Source of the DNA: JASHPR01 sp963778075 | GTDB taxonomy: Bacteria; Actinomycetota; Actinomycetes; Streptosporangiales; Streptosporangiaceae | Direction of reading: 5' to 3' | DNA: 64,000 nucleotides | NCBI GenBank assembly: GCA_963778075.1 | Contig: CAVZTJ010000016.1 | Location: 1-64,000, forward strand | Shown: positions 16,326 to 25,217 of the stretch, in pieces | Layout: every line of letters starts with the position of its first letter | How positions within the stretch are numbered: position 1 is the stretch's first letter | Notes under the pieces: generated by a model | Seen by the model: only the letters and a program-made list of their open reading frames with translations | Databases searched by the model: none | Told to the model about the DNA's origin: nothing | Translations under genes and position numbers: made by a program

Positions 16326-18095
16326 GTGCGGTACCTGACCGTGGCCGAGGCCTATCGTGACCTGGAGCAGGTCAGCAGCCGGCTGGTGCTGACGGAGCGG
16401 CTGGCCGAGCTGCTCGCGGAGACGCCGGCCGAGCTCCTGCCGACGGTCTGTTACCTGTGCCAGGGGCTGATAGCACCCGAGTTTGCCGGGGTGGACCTTG
16501 GCCTGGCCGAGAAGCTCGCCGTCCGCGCGCTGGCCACCGCGGCCGGCACCGACGCCACGCAGGTCGCCGCCCTGGTGCGGGAGACCGGCGACCTGGGCCA
16601 GGCCGGGGAGCGGCTGTTGGCCCTGACCGGCCCCGGTGCCGGCGGCCGGGCGGCCAGCCTGGAGGTCACCGATGTGGTGCGCACGCTGGGCGAGATCGCC
16701 GCCGCCGAAGGGACAGGTTCGCAGGGCCGCAAGCTGGGGCTGCTGGCCGGGCTGCTTGCCCGGGCCACCCCGCTGGAGGCGCGCTACCTGCTGCGGCTGG
16801 TGACCAGAAACCTGCGGCTGGGCATCGGCACGCCCACCATCCTGGACGCGCTGGCCCAGGTGCACGCGGGCGGCAAGGCCGACCGGCCGGCACTCGAGCG
16901 CGGCTACAACATCTGCTGTGACCTTGGTAAGGTCGCCGCCGCCTTGGTGAGCGGCGGGCTGGCCGCGGTGGAACAGCTGCGGGTCCAGCCGGGAAACCCG
17001 GTGCGTGTCATGCTGGCGCAGCGGCTGGCCGACGCCGGCCAGATCCTGGCCCGGCTGGGCGGGCGGTGCGCGGCCGAGTACAAGTACGACGGCGTGCGGG
17101 TTCAGGCGCACTGCACCGCCGACGGGACGATCGAGCTGTTCACCCGGCGGCTCGAGCAGATATCCGGGCAGTTCCCGGACGTCGTCGAGCTGCTGCGGGC
17201 GGGGCTGAGGCCCGCCGAGGCGATCCTCGAGGGGGAAGTCGTCGCGTACGACGCGGCCACGGGCGAACTGCGGCCGTTCGGCGAGGTCATGCTGCGGCGC
17301 CGTAAGCACGGCATCGACCAGGCCGTCCGGGACGTGCCCGTCGGCCTGTTCTGCTTCGAGCTGCTGTACGCCGACGGCGAGGACCTGACCATGCTGCCGT
17401 ACCCGCGGCGGCGCGCCGCGCTGGAGGCGGCCCTGATGCTCTCGCCCCGGCTGCGGCTCACCACGGCCGCCGAGGTCACCGAGCCGGCCGCGCTGGACGC
17501 GATGTTCGCCCAGGCGGTCACCGACGGGTGCGAGGGCCTGGTGTGCAAGTCGACCGGCCCGGATTCGTCCTACCAGGCCGGAGCGCGCGGCTGGCAGTGG
17601 ATCAAGCTGAAGCGGGACTACCGGACCGAGCTGTCCGACACCGTCGACCTGGTCGTCATCGGCGCGTTCGCCGGACGCGGGCGCCGCGTCGGGGTCTACG
17701 GCGCGGTGCTGCTGGCCGCCTACGACGCGGCAGCCGATGTGTTCCGCGCCGTGACCAAGTGCGGCGCCGGGTTCTCCGACGCCGACCTGGCCGCACTGCC
17801 CGCCCGGCTGGCGCCGCTGCAAAGCCCGCACAAGCCCGCCCGGGTCGACGCGCGCCAGGAGCCGGACGTCTGGTTCGAGCCCGGCCTGGTCCTCGAGATC
17901 CTCAGCGCCGAGCTGACCCTGTCCCCGAACTACACCGCCGCCTGGGGCCAGATCGAGGACGACGCCGGGCTGGCCATGCGCTTCCCCCGGTTCACCGGGC
18001 GGTGGCGCGACGACAAGGCCCCGGAGGACGGGACCACCACCCGGGAGCTGGTCGAGTTGTTCCTCACCGCCCGGCACAGACCCATCAGCGGCTAG
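16326..18095 (+). CDS. ATP-dependent DNA ligase
   Basis: A 589-residue ligase of the LigB/archaeal-eukaryotic type. Residues 1-200 are the helical DNA-binding domain. The nucleotidyl-transfer motif AEYKYDGVRVQAH contains the AMP-accepting lysine, K253. Motif III-like FELLYADGEDL, motif IV EGLVCKSTG and motif V WQWIKLKRDY follow, and the OB-fold domain contains YGAVLLAAYD and the final FPRFTGRWRDDK. All motifs are intact. GTG 16326 follows AGGAAGGGG. Actinomycetes use NAD-dependent LigA for replication, so this is an accessory repair ligase. No Ku or primase/nuclease partner is in view. Confidence 0.93.
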   Translation: MRYLTVAEAYRDLEQVSSRLVLTERLAELLAETPAELLPTVCYLCQGLIAPEFAGVDLGLAEKLAVRALATAAGTDATQVAALVRETGDLGQAGERLLALTGPGAGGRAASLEVTDVVRTLGEIAAAEGTGSQGRKLGLLAGLLARATPLEARYLLRLVTRNLRLGIGTPTILDALAQVHAGGKADRPALERGYNICCDLGKVAAALVSGGLAAVEQLRVQPGNPVRVMLAQRLADAGQILARLGGRCAAEYKYDGVRVQAHCTADGTIELFTRRLEQISGQFPDVVELLRAGLRPAEAILEGEVVAYDAATGELRPFGEVMLRRRKHGIDQAVRDVPVGLFCFELLYADGEDLTMLPYPRRRAALEAALMLSPRLRLTTAAEVTEPAALDAMFAQAVTDGCEGLVCKSTGPDSSYQAGARGWQWIKLKRDYRTELSDTVDLVVIGAFAGRGRRVGVYGAVLLAAYDAAADVFRAVTKCGAGFSDADLAALPARLAPLQSPHKPARVDARQEPDVWFEPGLVLEILSAELTLSPNYTAAWGQIEDDAGLAMRFPRFTGRWRDDKAPEDGTTTRELVELFLTARHRPISG

Positions 18096-18312
18096 ACGCG
18101 CGACCGCAGACTCGCACACGGGCGAGTCTGCTATCGCGCATGAATAGCCCATAGCGGGCATTCGGTGCGATCTGCTAGCTGGCGGCGTACCGTAAGGTCA
18201 TGTTTTTCGAGCCCTTACCGGCGGGCGAAGAGTCGGCTCCGCTGAGATTGCCGGAACGTCCGCCGTGGTCCGGACCGCCACCGCTCCTACTGACCTGGCA
18301 TCATAGAGGCCA

Positions 18313-18483
18313 ATGAGCAAGTCAACTTCCCGCCGCTTCCCTGTGACCGTTACCCAGCTTCCGGTCACCCGCTGCCAGATCTGCGACCGCACCGTCGCAT
18401 ACCGGCCCGGTAACCTCACCGAGGTCCTGACCGATCACTACCGCCAGGCCCATCCCGAAGAACTAGACCTCGCATCCCGGTAG
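18313..18483 (+). CDS. 56-residue C2H2-type zinc-finger protein
   Basis: ATG 18313 to TAG 18483 encodes a small protein with a clear zinc-binding pattern: C21 and C24 in TRCQICDRTV, and H42 and H47 in LTDHYRQAHPEEL, i.e. C-x2-C-x17-H-x4-H. An AGAGG stretch lies 4-8 bases upstream. The N-terminus is basic (MSKSTSRRFPVTV). Single C2H2 fingers of this size occur in actinomycetes and can bind DNA or protein partners. Oddly, the last six codons and the stop lie inside the first unit of a 30-bp tandem repeat, so repeat expansion changed or created the C-terminus (LDLASR). Function unknown. Confidence 0.6.
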   Translation: MSKSTSRRFPVTVTQLPVTRCQICDRTVAYRPGNLTEVLTDHYRQAHPEELDLASR

Positions 18484-18581
18484 CGGGCCGCACTAGACCT
18501 CGCATCCCGGTAGCGGGCCGCACTAGACCTCGCATCCCGGTAGCGGGCCGCACTAGACCTCGCATCCCGGTAGCGGGCCGC
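18462..18581. repeat. Four perfect 30-bp tandem repeats with internal hairpin
   Basis: Four identical units at 18462-18491, 18492-18521, 18522-18551 and 18552-18581. Each begins ACTAGACCTCGCAT and contains CCCG-GTAG-CGGG. A single GAGGTCT just after the array (18583-18589) is complementary to AGACCTC in every unit, so the last unit plus this tail folds into a longer stem. It lies between convergent genes and may act as a terminator. No spacers separate the units, so it is not CRISPR. Confidence 0.85.
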
Positions 18582-18636
18582 GGAGGTCTCGGGACCAACC
18601 CTGCAGTACCAGCGCCGGCGGGCTGTGTGGCCCGGG

Positions 18637-20586
18637 CTACCAGATCTGGACCCGAGCTGATGGCTCGAGCCACAGCTCGTCACCGGCGCCGACATCAAAC
18701 GCGCCGTAGAACTCGTCGAGGTTCCGCACGATCTGGTTGCAACGGAACTCGCCGGGAGAATGCCGGTCGATGGCGAGCAGCCGGATGACCTCCTCGTCCC
18801 GGACCTTTTCCTGCCAGATACGAGCCCACGACAGGAAGAAGCGCTGCGCGCCCGTCAGACCGTCGATGACCGGCGCCTGTTCGCCGTGCAACGACACCAG
18901 ATAGGCCTTCCATGCGATGCCGAGGCCGCCAAGGTCCCCGATGTTCTCCCCAATCGTCAGCGCCCCGTTCACATGCTGGTCAGGAGTCTGCTTCGGCGCC
19001 AGGGCGTTGTACTGCTCGATCAGCGACCGGGTCCGCGTTCCAAACGCCTCGCGGTCCTTCTCGCTCCACCAGTCGGTGAGCCGGCCGTCACCGTCGCACT
19101 TCGAACCCTGGTCGTCGAAGCCGTGGCCGATCTCGTGACCGATGACCGCGCCGATCGCTCCGTAGTTGGCCGCGTCGTCGCGGCCGGGATTGAAGAACGG
19201 ATCCTGCAAGATCGCGGCAGGGAACACGATCTCGTTCATGCCCGCGTTGTAGTAGGCGTTGACCATCTGGGGCGGCATGAACCATTCATCGCGGTCGATC
19301 GGTTTGCCGATCTTGTTCAGCTCGCGGTGGAACTCGAAAGCATGAGCGGCCCGCACGTTGGCCATGAGATCCGCCGGGTCGATCCTCAGGCTGGAGTAGT
19401 CCCGCCATCTAACCGGGTAGCCGATCTTCGGCGTGAACTTCGCCAGCTTGTCCAGAGCCCGCCTGCGGGTGTCTGCCCCCATCCATTCGAGCTTCTCGAT
19501 GCTCTGGCGGTAGGCCTCGAGGAGGTTGGCTACCAGGACATCCATCCGCTCCCGGGCGCCGGGCGGGAAGTGCCGGCCGACGTAGACCCGGCCGACGGCC
19601 TCCCCCATCGCCCGCTCGACCAGCGAGACCCCCCGCTTCCAGCGCTCACGCAACTGCGGGGTGCCGGACAGGGTGCGGCCGTAAAAGTCGAAATCTTCCT
19701 GAACGAACGCCTCGGACAGATATCCGGCGGCGCTGTGGATGACCTGCCAGCACAGCCAGTCCCGCCAAGCCGGAAGGCGTTCGTCGGTGAGCAGCGACGC
19801 CAGCCCGGTGCTGAAGCTCGGCTGGCGCAGCACGATCTCGTCGAACGCGCCAGCGGGCGGGTCCAGGGCCGCCAGCCACCCGCGCAGATCGGGCCCCTCG
19901 GACAGCAAACCGGTCCAGGTGAGCGGGTTGTAAGTCTTCTCGCGGTCGCGGCTCGTGACGTTGTCCCAGTGGTGCCCGGCCACCGCCGTCTCCAGCGCGA
20001 ACACTCGGTGGGCTGCCTGGTCGGCGTCCGGCAGGCCGGCCAGCTCGAACATGCGCTGCACATGACCAACGAACGCCTCGCGGACGCCAGCGAACCGGTC
20101 CTCGCGGTAGTAGCTCTCGTCCGGCAGTGAGATACCAGCCTGCTCGAAAAACACCAGGTAACGCTCTGGATTGCCAGGGTCGGTGTCAACATAGAGCCCG
20201 TACAGACCGCCGATTCCCAGCCGCTCCAGCCGCCCTAGCGTCTCCAGCAGCTCCGGAATGGAGCTGACGGAACGGGCCGCCGCGAACGTCTCGCTGACGG
20301 GCTGCGAGCCGAGCTGCTCTGCCCGGCCCGCGTCCATGAAACTGGCGTACAGGTCGCCGAACTTCCGCTCCTCGCTGCCCTCTGGCGCTGACACGGCCGC
20401 TTCCACGATCTCGCGCACCGCCTTCTCAGCCTGTTCAGCCAGAATCCGGAACGTGCCTTCGCGCGCCCGGTCGGCGGGGATCTCGGCCCGCGCCAGCCAC
20501 CGGCCATTGACGTACCGGAACAGGTCGTCTTGCGGGCGGATGCCGGGATCGAGCTCGCCGATGGAGATGCCGGATGGGAGCGTCAT
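18637..20586 (-). CDS. M13-family zinc metallopeptidase (neprilysin/PepO type)
   Basis: A 649-residue zinc endopeptidase. The zinc motif VIGHEIGHGFDDQG supplies H484 and H488 with catalytic E485. The third ligand is E547 in GENIGDLGG, with D551 stabilising the first histidine (the ExxxD signature). Upstream, NAYYNAGMNEIVFPAAILQD is the substrate-binding segment, and the C-terminal CNQIVRNLDEFYGAFDV is typical. No signal peptide or membrane anchor is visible, so it is probably a cytoplasmic oligopeptidase like bacterial PepO. The start at ATG 20586 fits the family length. It is convergent with the zinc-finger gene and followed upstream by an LLM remnant 18 bases away. Confidence 0.93.
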   Translation of the reverse strand: MTLPSGISIGELDPGIRPQDDLFRYVNGRWLARAEIPADRAREGTFRILAEQAEKAVREIVEAAVSAPEGSEERKFGDLYASFMDAGRAEQLGSQPVSETFAAARSVSSIPELLETLGRLERLGIGGLYGLYVDTDPGNPERYLVFFEQAGISLPDESYYREDRFAGVREAFVGHVQRMFELAGLPDADQAAHRVFALETAVAGHHWDNVTSRDREKTYNPLTWTGLLSEGPDLRGWLAALDPPAGAFDEIVLRQPSFSTGLASLLTDERLPAWRDWLCWQVIHSAAGYLSEAFVQEDFDFYGRTLSGTPQLRERWKRGVSLVERAMGEAVGRVYVGRHFPPGARERMDVLVANLLEAYRQSIEKLEWMGADTRRRALDKLAKFTPKIGYPVRWRDYSSLRIDPADLMANVRAAHAFEFHRELNKIGKPIDRDEWFMPPQMVNAYYNAGMNEIVFPAAILQDPFFNPGRDDAANYGAIGAVIGHEIGHGFDDQGSKCDGDGRLTDWWSEKDREAFGTRTRSLIEQYNALAPKQTPDQHVNGALTIGENIGDLGGLGIAWKAYLVSLHGEQAPVIDGLTGAQRFFLSWARIWQEKVRDEEVIRLLAIDRHSPGEFRCNQIVRNLDEFYGAFDVGAGDELWLEPSARVQIW

Positions 20587-20604
20587 GCGCTCCAGAGTAG
20601 GGTC

Positions 20605-20910
20605 TCAGCCGAGGATCAGCTCGGCGACCTGACGCAGGACCTCTGGCCGTGGCGGGACGTAGACGAGCAGCGTCGTCAGCGAGTCACGCCAGGCCGGCGC
20701 CCGCGCCGCCATGTGCATCACGGACGTGCCCAGCCGGATGGTGCTGGTGTGGGCGCCGACCCAGGCGAGCGGCGTCAGCGCGTCCGAACCGTGCCCCTCC
20801 GACGTCCACACCGACCCATAGCCGATGGCCTCGGCCTCCCGTACCCCGGCGGCCAGGCCGCTCGGCGGCCCGTCGGCACCCCAGAATCCCAGCAGCAGGC
20901 CCAGTTTCAT
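20605..20910 (-). pseudogene. LLM-class F420-dependent oxidoreductase, internal deletion
   Basis: The 101-residue frame begins exactly like an LLM oxidoreductase (MKLGLLLGFWGADGPPSGLA, then AIGYGSVWTSEGHGSDALTP and RLGTSVMHMAARAP, about residues 1-75) and then jumps to what looks like the last 20 residues of the same family (PPRPEVLRQVAELILG). The middle 250 or so residues, including the TIM-barrel core and the F420 site, are missing. A clean in-frame internal deletion is the simplest explanation. ATG 20910 overlaps an upstream stop as ATGA, so it was once translationally coupled to a lost gene whose tail remains at about 20910-21000. Confidence 0.7.
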
Positions 20911-21164
20911 GCCGTGATCACCGTCACCCGGCAGCCGCCCATCGCCGCGCCGACGGCGAGGGCCTGCACGCCGTCACAATGCGCCGCGTCGCGGTATCGA
21001 CGTGATCCTCAACGGCCTGTCCGCCACGCCGCCAGAGGACTCCCAGTCCCTGCCGCAGGCAGCCGGGCCGCCGCCCCGTAAATGAAGGAGCGGAATGGTT
21101 CAGCGTCCCGCACACTATTGGGTGCGGACGGTGCGAGCGCAGGGATGACGGAACGGAGCAGGCC

Positions 21165-22412
21165 GTGGCTGGTCAGGCGACACCGCAGCCACTCAGCGCC
21201 GAGCAGGAAGAACGCATCGTCAGGCTTGCCCGCGACCTTGCCGTGGGAACCGCGCAGGTCATCCCGGAAGACGGGCTGGCGGAGAAGCTGCGTTCCGCTG
21301 AGCGCGAGGGCCGGCCGTTGCGGATCAAGCTGGGAATCGACCCTTCTGGCTCGGACTTAACACTCGGCCACGCGGTCGTGCTACGCAAGCTCCGGCAGTT
21401 TCAGGATGCCGGGCACATCGCCGTGCTGATCGTCGGGGACTTCACCGGACAGGTCGGGGACCCGACCGAACGAACAAAGATCCGCAGCGTGCTGACGCCC
21501 GAGCAGACCCGCCGCAACGCGCAGACCTATATGGAGCAGGCACTGAAGATCCTGCGCGACGACCGCCTCGAGTTGCGGTACAACTCAGAGTGGCTGGCCG
21601 GGATGTCCCTGACTGACGTGCTGGCCACCAGCCGCAACCTGACCGTGGCTCAGCTCCTGGAGCGTGACGACTTCGCCCGCCGCTACCGGGAGAACCTGCC
21701 CATCACGCTCATGGAGTTCATGTACCCGATGCTCCAGGGAATGGACTCCGTCGCCATCGCCGCCGACTGCGAGCTAGGAGGAACGGACCAGACCTTCAAC
21801 AACCTGGTTGGCCGGGTGCTGCAGAAGGCCGCAGGCCGCGATCCGCAGATAGTGGTGACGGTGCCGCTGCTGCGGGGCACCGACGGTGCCGAGAAGATGG
21901 GCAAGTCCCTGCGGAACTGGATCTCCCTTAACGACACGCCCGATGACATGTACGGCAAGGTAATGTCCATCTCGGATGGCAACCTGACGCACTATGCGGA
22001 GCTGTGCTGCGCTTGGTCGGCCCCCGAGCTTGGTGAGATTCTCGCCAGACACCCGATGGACGCCAAGCGGGCCATCGCCCGCCGTGTCGCCGAGCTCTAC
22101 CACGGCGCCGACGAGGCCAGGGCCGCGGAGGACCGGTGGACCGCGCGGTTCAGCCGCCGTGAGCTTCCCGAGGACCTGCCGGAGTTCCCGATCCCAGCGG
22201 GCGACGGAACGGCGAATATCCCGGAAATCCTGCTCGCCGCCGGGCTCGTCGCTTCCAGAAACGAGGCCCGGCGACTCCTGGCCGACGGCGGTATCCGACT
22301 TGACGGAGACAAGCTGCCCGCCGATCCCAGTCCTCTTACCTGCAAGGAACTGGTCGGCAAGGTGCTACAGCGCGGGAGGCTGCGCGCCGTACGGCTGGTT
22401 GCCAAGCAATGA
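21165..22412 (+). CDS. tyrS: Tyrosyl-tRNA synthetase
   Basis: A 415-residue class I synthetase that charges tRNA-Tyr. The ATP-binding HIGH-like motif is TLGH at residues 66-69 in GSDLTLGHAVVLRKLRQFQ; the second motif is KMGKS at 244-248 in GAEKMGKSLRNW. The tyrosine pocket residues lie in EFMYPMLQGMDSV and ADCELGGTDQTFN. A C-terminal S4 RNA-binding domain (EILLAAGLVASRNEARRLL) completes it. GTG 21165 follows GGAGCAGG. The wording is that of the TyrZ subgroup rather than the usual actinobacterial TyrS, and the first His of HIGH is Thr. A second copy is likely elsewhere in the genome, so this one may be an accessory or resistance form. Confidence 0.93.
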   Translation: MAGQATPQPLSAEQEERIVRLARDLAVGTAQVIPEDGLAEKLRSAEREGRPLRIKLGIDPSGSDLTLGHAVVLRKLRQFQDAGHIAVLIVGDFTGQVGDPTERTKIRSVLTPEQTRRNAQTYMEQALKILRDDRLELRYNSEWLAGMSLTDVLATSRNLTVAQLLERDDFARRYRENLPITLMEFMYPMLQGMDSVAIAADCELGGTDQTFNNLVGRVLQKAAGRDPQIVVTVPLLRGTDGAEKMGKSLRNWISLNDTPDDMYGKVMSISDGNLTHYAELCCAWSAPELGEILARHPMDAKRAIARRVAELYHGADEARAAEDRWTARFSRRELPEDLPEFPIPAGDGTANIPEILLAAGLVASRNEARRLLADGGIRLDGDKLPADPSPLTCKELVGKVLQRGRLRAVRLVAKQ

Positions 22413-22634
22413 GCATGTGAAAGGGAATGCCCGGGTACTCCGGCGCGGCAGCCCAAACAGGCTCCGGACCAGCCGGTCGGTAGCCGGTCCTTGCTCCGGC
22501 GAGCACATGCAGGTCTGCGCAGCCTGTGCTCAGCGGAACGCGCTCGGCGTCTCCCTGGACCAGGGGGAACGACAGGCCGCAGCGGGCGCTTTCGGTTATC
22601 CGGCTTCGGCGTACGCGCGATGCCAGGCCGGCGG

Positions 22635-23192
22635 TCAGCGTCCGCCGAGCCTGGTTTTCCCGTCGAGCAGTTCGCGTGCGATCTCGAGGTGGCCGGAGTG
22701 CGTGGCCGTCTCCTCGATGATGTGCAGGACGATCCAGCGCACGTTCGTGATCTGGGGAACGACCTCCGGGTTGGGGTGAGCGTCGGGCCTGGCCGGGGCC
22801 GCGGACAGCGGGGTGATGGCGAGCACCTCATCGGACATCCCGCACACCTGACGGTAGGAGGCGATGATCTCAGCGCTCGGGTAGTCGCAGACGAAGGCGG
22901 CGTTAGGGTCGTACCCGCCCTCTTCCTTTTCCTCGTCCGGCTGCGGCTCCGGCACCCGGCCCGCAGTCACCTGCTGGAACCAGTGGTACTCGGCGCCGCC
23001 GATGTGGGCGAGCATCCCGGCCACCGTCCAGCCAGACGGCACGACCGGCTTCTGCCAGTCCTCCTCGGGCAGCCCTTCGACGACCCTCAGCACCGCATCA
23101 CGCTGATACTGCAAGAAGCTCAGGAGCATGCGCGACTCGTCGTCCTGGTTGACCGCCTCTGTCGCCGGTGCGGGGTTTTCAGCGTTCGCCAT
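22635..23192 (-). CDS. DinB/DUF664-family protein
   Basis: A 185-residue four-helix-bundle protein of the DinB/YfiT superfamily. Conserved points are LLSFLQYQRDAVLRVVEGLP, VPSGWTVAGMLAHIGGAEYHW (the first metal-site histidine) and the closing LHIIEETATHSGHLEIAREL, which carries two more histidines. Members bind a divalent metal and many use mycothiol or bacillithiol as cofactor. The start ATG 23192 gives the full bundle. It is convergent with tyrS across a 220-base gap with no visible gene. Exact reaction unknown. Confidence 0.85.
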   Translation of the reverse strand: MANAENPAPATEAVNQDDESRMLLSFLQYQRDAVLRVVEGLPEEDWQKPVVPSGWTVAGMLAHIGGAEYHWFQQVTAGRVPEPQPDEEKEEGGYDPNAAFVCDYPSAEIIASYRQVCGMSDEVLAITPLSAAPARPDAHPNPEVVPQITNVRWIVLHIIEETATHSGHLEIARELLDGKTRLGGR

Positions 23193-23249
23193 GTATGCCG
23201 CCTTCCGGGTTGAGTCCGTCGCATACTAACGACGACGGGCGGCAGGCCG

Positions 23250-23580
23250 CTGCCGGACATCTGGCGCCTTACGAGCTCGTGGACAAGACCCCGCTGTTCC
23301 TCTGGCCGATGGAGCTGACCGCGCGGGTATTCGGCCTGAACTCCTGGACCCTGCTCATCCCGCAGGCGCTCGTGCTCTACACGACCGTGCGCCGCTGGTT
23401 CGGGCCAGCGACCGGGATCATCGCGGGGCGGTCATGGCGGTGACCCCGGTCGCCACGCTGATGTTCCGTTTCGACAACCCGGACGCGATGCTGGTGCTGC
23501 TCATGACGCTGGCCGCGTAGCCGAGCACGAGATCCACTACTTCATCGGCGGAGGTGGCGGCATCGGCGGTGCAGGTTCCA
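23250..23580 (+). pseudogene. GT39/ArnT-like glycosyltransferase, two fused fragments
   Basis: The first part reads YELVDKTPLFLWPMELTARV and TVRRWFGPATGIIAG, then after one frame change near 23435 AVTPVATLMFRFDNPDAMLV and LLMTLAA with a stop at 23519. This is an early membrane loop and helix pair of a PMT-type mannosyl/arabinosyl transferase. Directly after the stop, HEIHYFIGGGGGIGGAGSSD matches the glycine-rich C-terminal loop of the same family. About 400 residues between the two are missing. The result is a deleted remnant with no complete membrane domain or catalytic acid. Boundaries are approximate. Confidence 0.65.
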
Positions 23581-23599
23581 GCGACGCGTCGATCGCGGC

Positions 23600-23817
23600 T
23601 CGGGCGCGTCTGACCAACAAGGTCAGGGTCCACCCTGATCGGGGGCGATACGGCCCTGATCATCGTCGATTGGGACCTCGAGGCGATGTTGCCGGACGGC
23701 ACCGGGATCTCGCCGACCGGAACGACGACGGCTGTCGGCCGCCGGTCGGACGACGGGTCGTGGCGGTTCGCCATCCTCGACTGTCAAGGGGCAGCTGGAT
23801 CTCCCGGGTGGTCGTAG
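23600..23817 (+). pseudogene. SnoaL/DUF4440-like domain, C-terminal fragment
   Basis: A frame ending at TAG 23817 reads LIGGDTALIIVDWDLEAMLP, then GISPTGTTTAVGRRSDDGSW and RFAILDCQG. This is the second half of a NTF2-fold SnoaL-like domain (paired beta strands, the W-R-F strand near the end). No start, ribosome site or first half is present. It is joined to the GT39 tail without a gap, so a recombination event fused the two remnants. Dead fragment. Confidence 0.55.
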
Positions 23818-23919
23818 TCGCGGTGCGCCGAGCGCCCACTTCCCCGGCCTGGCGGTGTCTACATCGGTGAGGCTCCGGCCACACGGATGTCTCACAATGC
23901 CGATGACAGGGGAAGCGCG

Positions 23920-24488
23920 ATGGGAAAGATCGTGATCAGCGAGAACGTCTCGCTCGACGGGGTCGTCCAGGACCCGACCGGTGACGAGGGTCTGCGAAAC
24001 GGCGGCTGGTTCAACCTGATCGGGGACTCTGACCGCGCGGAGTGGGCCAAAGTCCTGTTCGACGAGGCGCTGTGTGCCGAGGCACTGCTGCTGGGCCGGC
24101 GAAGCGACGAGTGGTTCGCCACACGCTGGCTGTCCCGCAGCGGCCCGTGGGCGGACCGGCTGAACAGCATGCCCAAGTACGTGGTGTCCTCGACCCTCGA
24201 CGAGCCCAGATGGGTCAACTCGACGGTTCTGGCGGGCGACGTGGTCAACGAGGTTTCCAAGCTGAAGCAGCGGCTCGACGGCGACATCGTGGTCAACGGC
24301 AGCGTTCAGCTCGCGCACACCCTGATCGAGCACGACCTCGCCGACGAAATCCGGCTTTTCATCTACCCGTTCGTGGTCGGAGCGGCTGGCGCCTCTTCGG
24401 CGAGGTCAGCCAGATCAAGCCGATGCGCCTCGTTCAGGCTCAGAACGTCGGTGACAGCCTCGCCTTGCTCACCTACCAGTCCGGGTAG
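23920..24488 (+). pseudogene. Dihydrofolate-reductase-like (RibD C-domain) protein, frameshifted
   Basis: ATG 23920 follows AGGGGAAG. The first 150 codons read as a RibD C-terminal/DHFR-like protein: MGKIVISENVSLDGVVQDPT, ALLLGRRSDEWFATRW, MPKYVVSSTLDEPRW and GDIVVNGSVQLAHTLIEHDL. After RLFIYPFVVG (about 24383) the frame must change by one base to reach the proper tail, RLFGEVSQIKPMRLVQAQ and SLALLTYQSG, ending at TAG 24488. Everything else is intact, so a single sequencing indel would restore a normal 189-residue protein. The family reduces pterin- or flavin-like substrates with NADPH; exact role unknown. Confidence 0.75.
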
Positions 24489-24768
24489 GTGCGGAGGGAG
24501 GAGTATCGCGTACCCGACCGCGTCGTAGATCTCTCCGCCGTCCACCGGCTTCCGGGCCAGGTCCGCGGTGACAACGGGGTAACCCGAAAGGCTCAAAAAT
24601 AGAACACGTTTCAGTATTGCCCGTCGCCCCGGACGGTTCTACGGTGTGCTCAGACCCCAGCCAATCAAGCGCTTGATTCGGATTCCGGGACCATCCTCCG
24701 ACGACCCCCCACATCGAAGAGGAGAGCCAAATGGAGCCCCGCCATGCCCATCGTTCGTCCGGTTTAGA
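24489..24768. other. Gap without recognised gene
   Basis: About 280 bases between two plus-strand remnants. No conserved reading or strong structure was noticed. Confidence 0.35.
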
Positions 24769-25178
24769 CCGGCCTGGACAAGCCCTCGGACGCCCTGGTC
24801 AGCGGCGCTCAGTCGCCGATCCTGTCCTCGCTGCGGCCCCGGCCCGACCAGCCCGGCTGGGACACGGCGGTCTGGCTGGACATGGGCACTCTGCCGGTCA
24901 CCGCCGGTTTCTCGGCGTTCTACGCCGAGATGGAGTCGTGGATCTGGAGCCACTACACCGGCAGCTACGCGTGCGTCCGGCCGGAATGGTCCAAGGCCTG
25001 GGGGTGCACGTCGACCGCGCCGTGGACCAACACGACGATCCTGGGCAGCACGATCCCGGCCGCGGTCAGCGCGGGCCAGGCGAGCAACGACGGCTGGAGC
25101 ACAGCCGTCTCGATTCTCACCTCTTACGACCCGAACTCAGTGTTCAGCAGCCCGTTCCTGGACACCTTGTTCGGCTGA
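24769..25178 (+). pseudogene. Cholesterol-oxidase-type FAD enzyme, C-terminal fragment
   Basis: The frame ending at TGA 25178 reads WDTAVWLDMGTLPVTAGFSA, FYAEMESWIWSHYTGSYACV, RPEWSKAWGCTSTAPW and SYDPNSVFSSPFLDTLFG. This matches the end of the substrate-binding domain of class II (covalent-FAD, VAO-type) cholesterol oxidases. The FAD-binding half and most of the substrate domain are absent, and a stop lies just upstream (MPIVRPV, then TAG). It is therefore a 3' remnant of about 135 codons with no start of its own. It hints at an ancestral sterol or bulky alcohol oxidation gene here. Confidence 0.65.
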
Positions 25179-25217
25179 GCCTGCCGGCAAGGCCGGGCCG
25201 GGCCGTACCGTGTCCTG

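Noticed and set aside
16305..18161. A 618-codon open frame on the minus strand opposite the DNA ligase
   Set aside because: It is the mirror of a strongly conserved plus-strand gene in GC-rich DNA; composition is Gly/Arg/Gln-rich with no motif.
18462..18581. Possible CRISPR array
   Set aside because: Units are directly adjacent with no spacers and there are no cas genes in the window.
18760..20130. A 456-codon plus-strand frame opposite the M13 peptidase
   Set aside because: Antisense shadow of a gene whose zinc motif and full family length are clear.
20910..21090. Gene between the LLM remnant and tyrS
   Set aside because: A minus-strand tail (VQALAVGAAMGGCRVTVITA) ends with a coupled stop, but its body is not present, so only a lost neighbour can be inferred.
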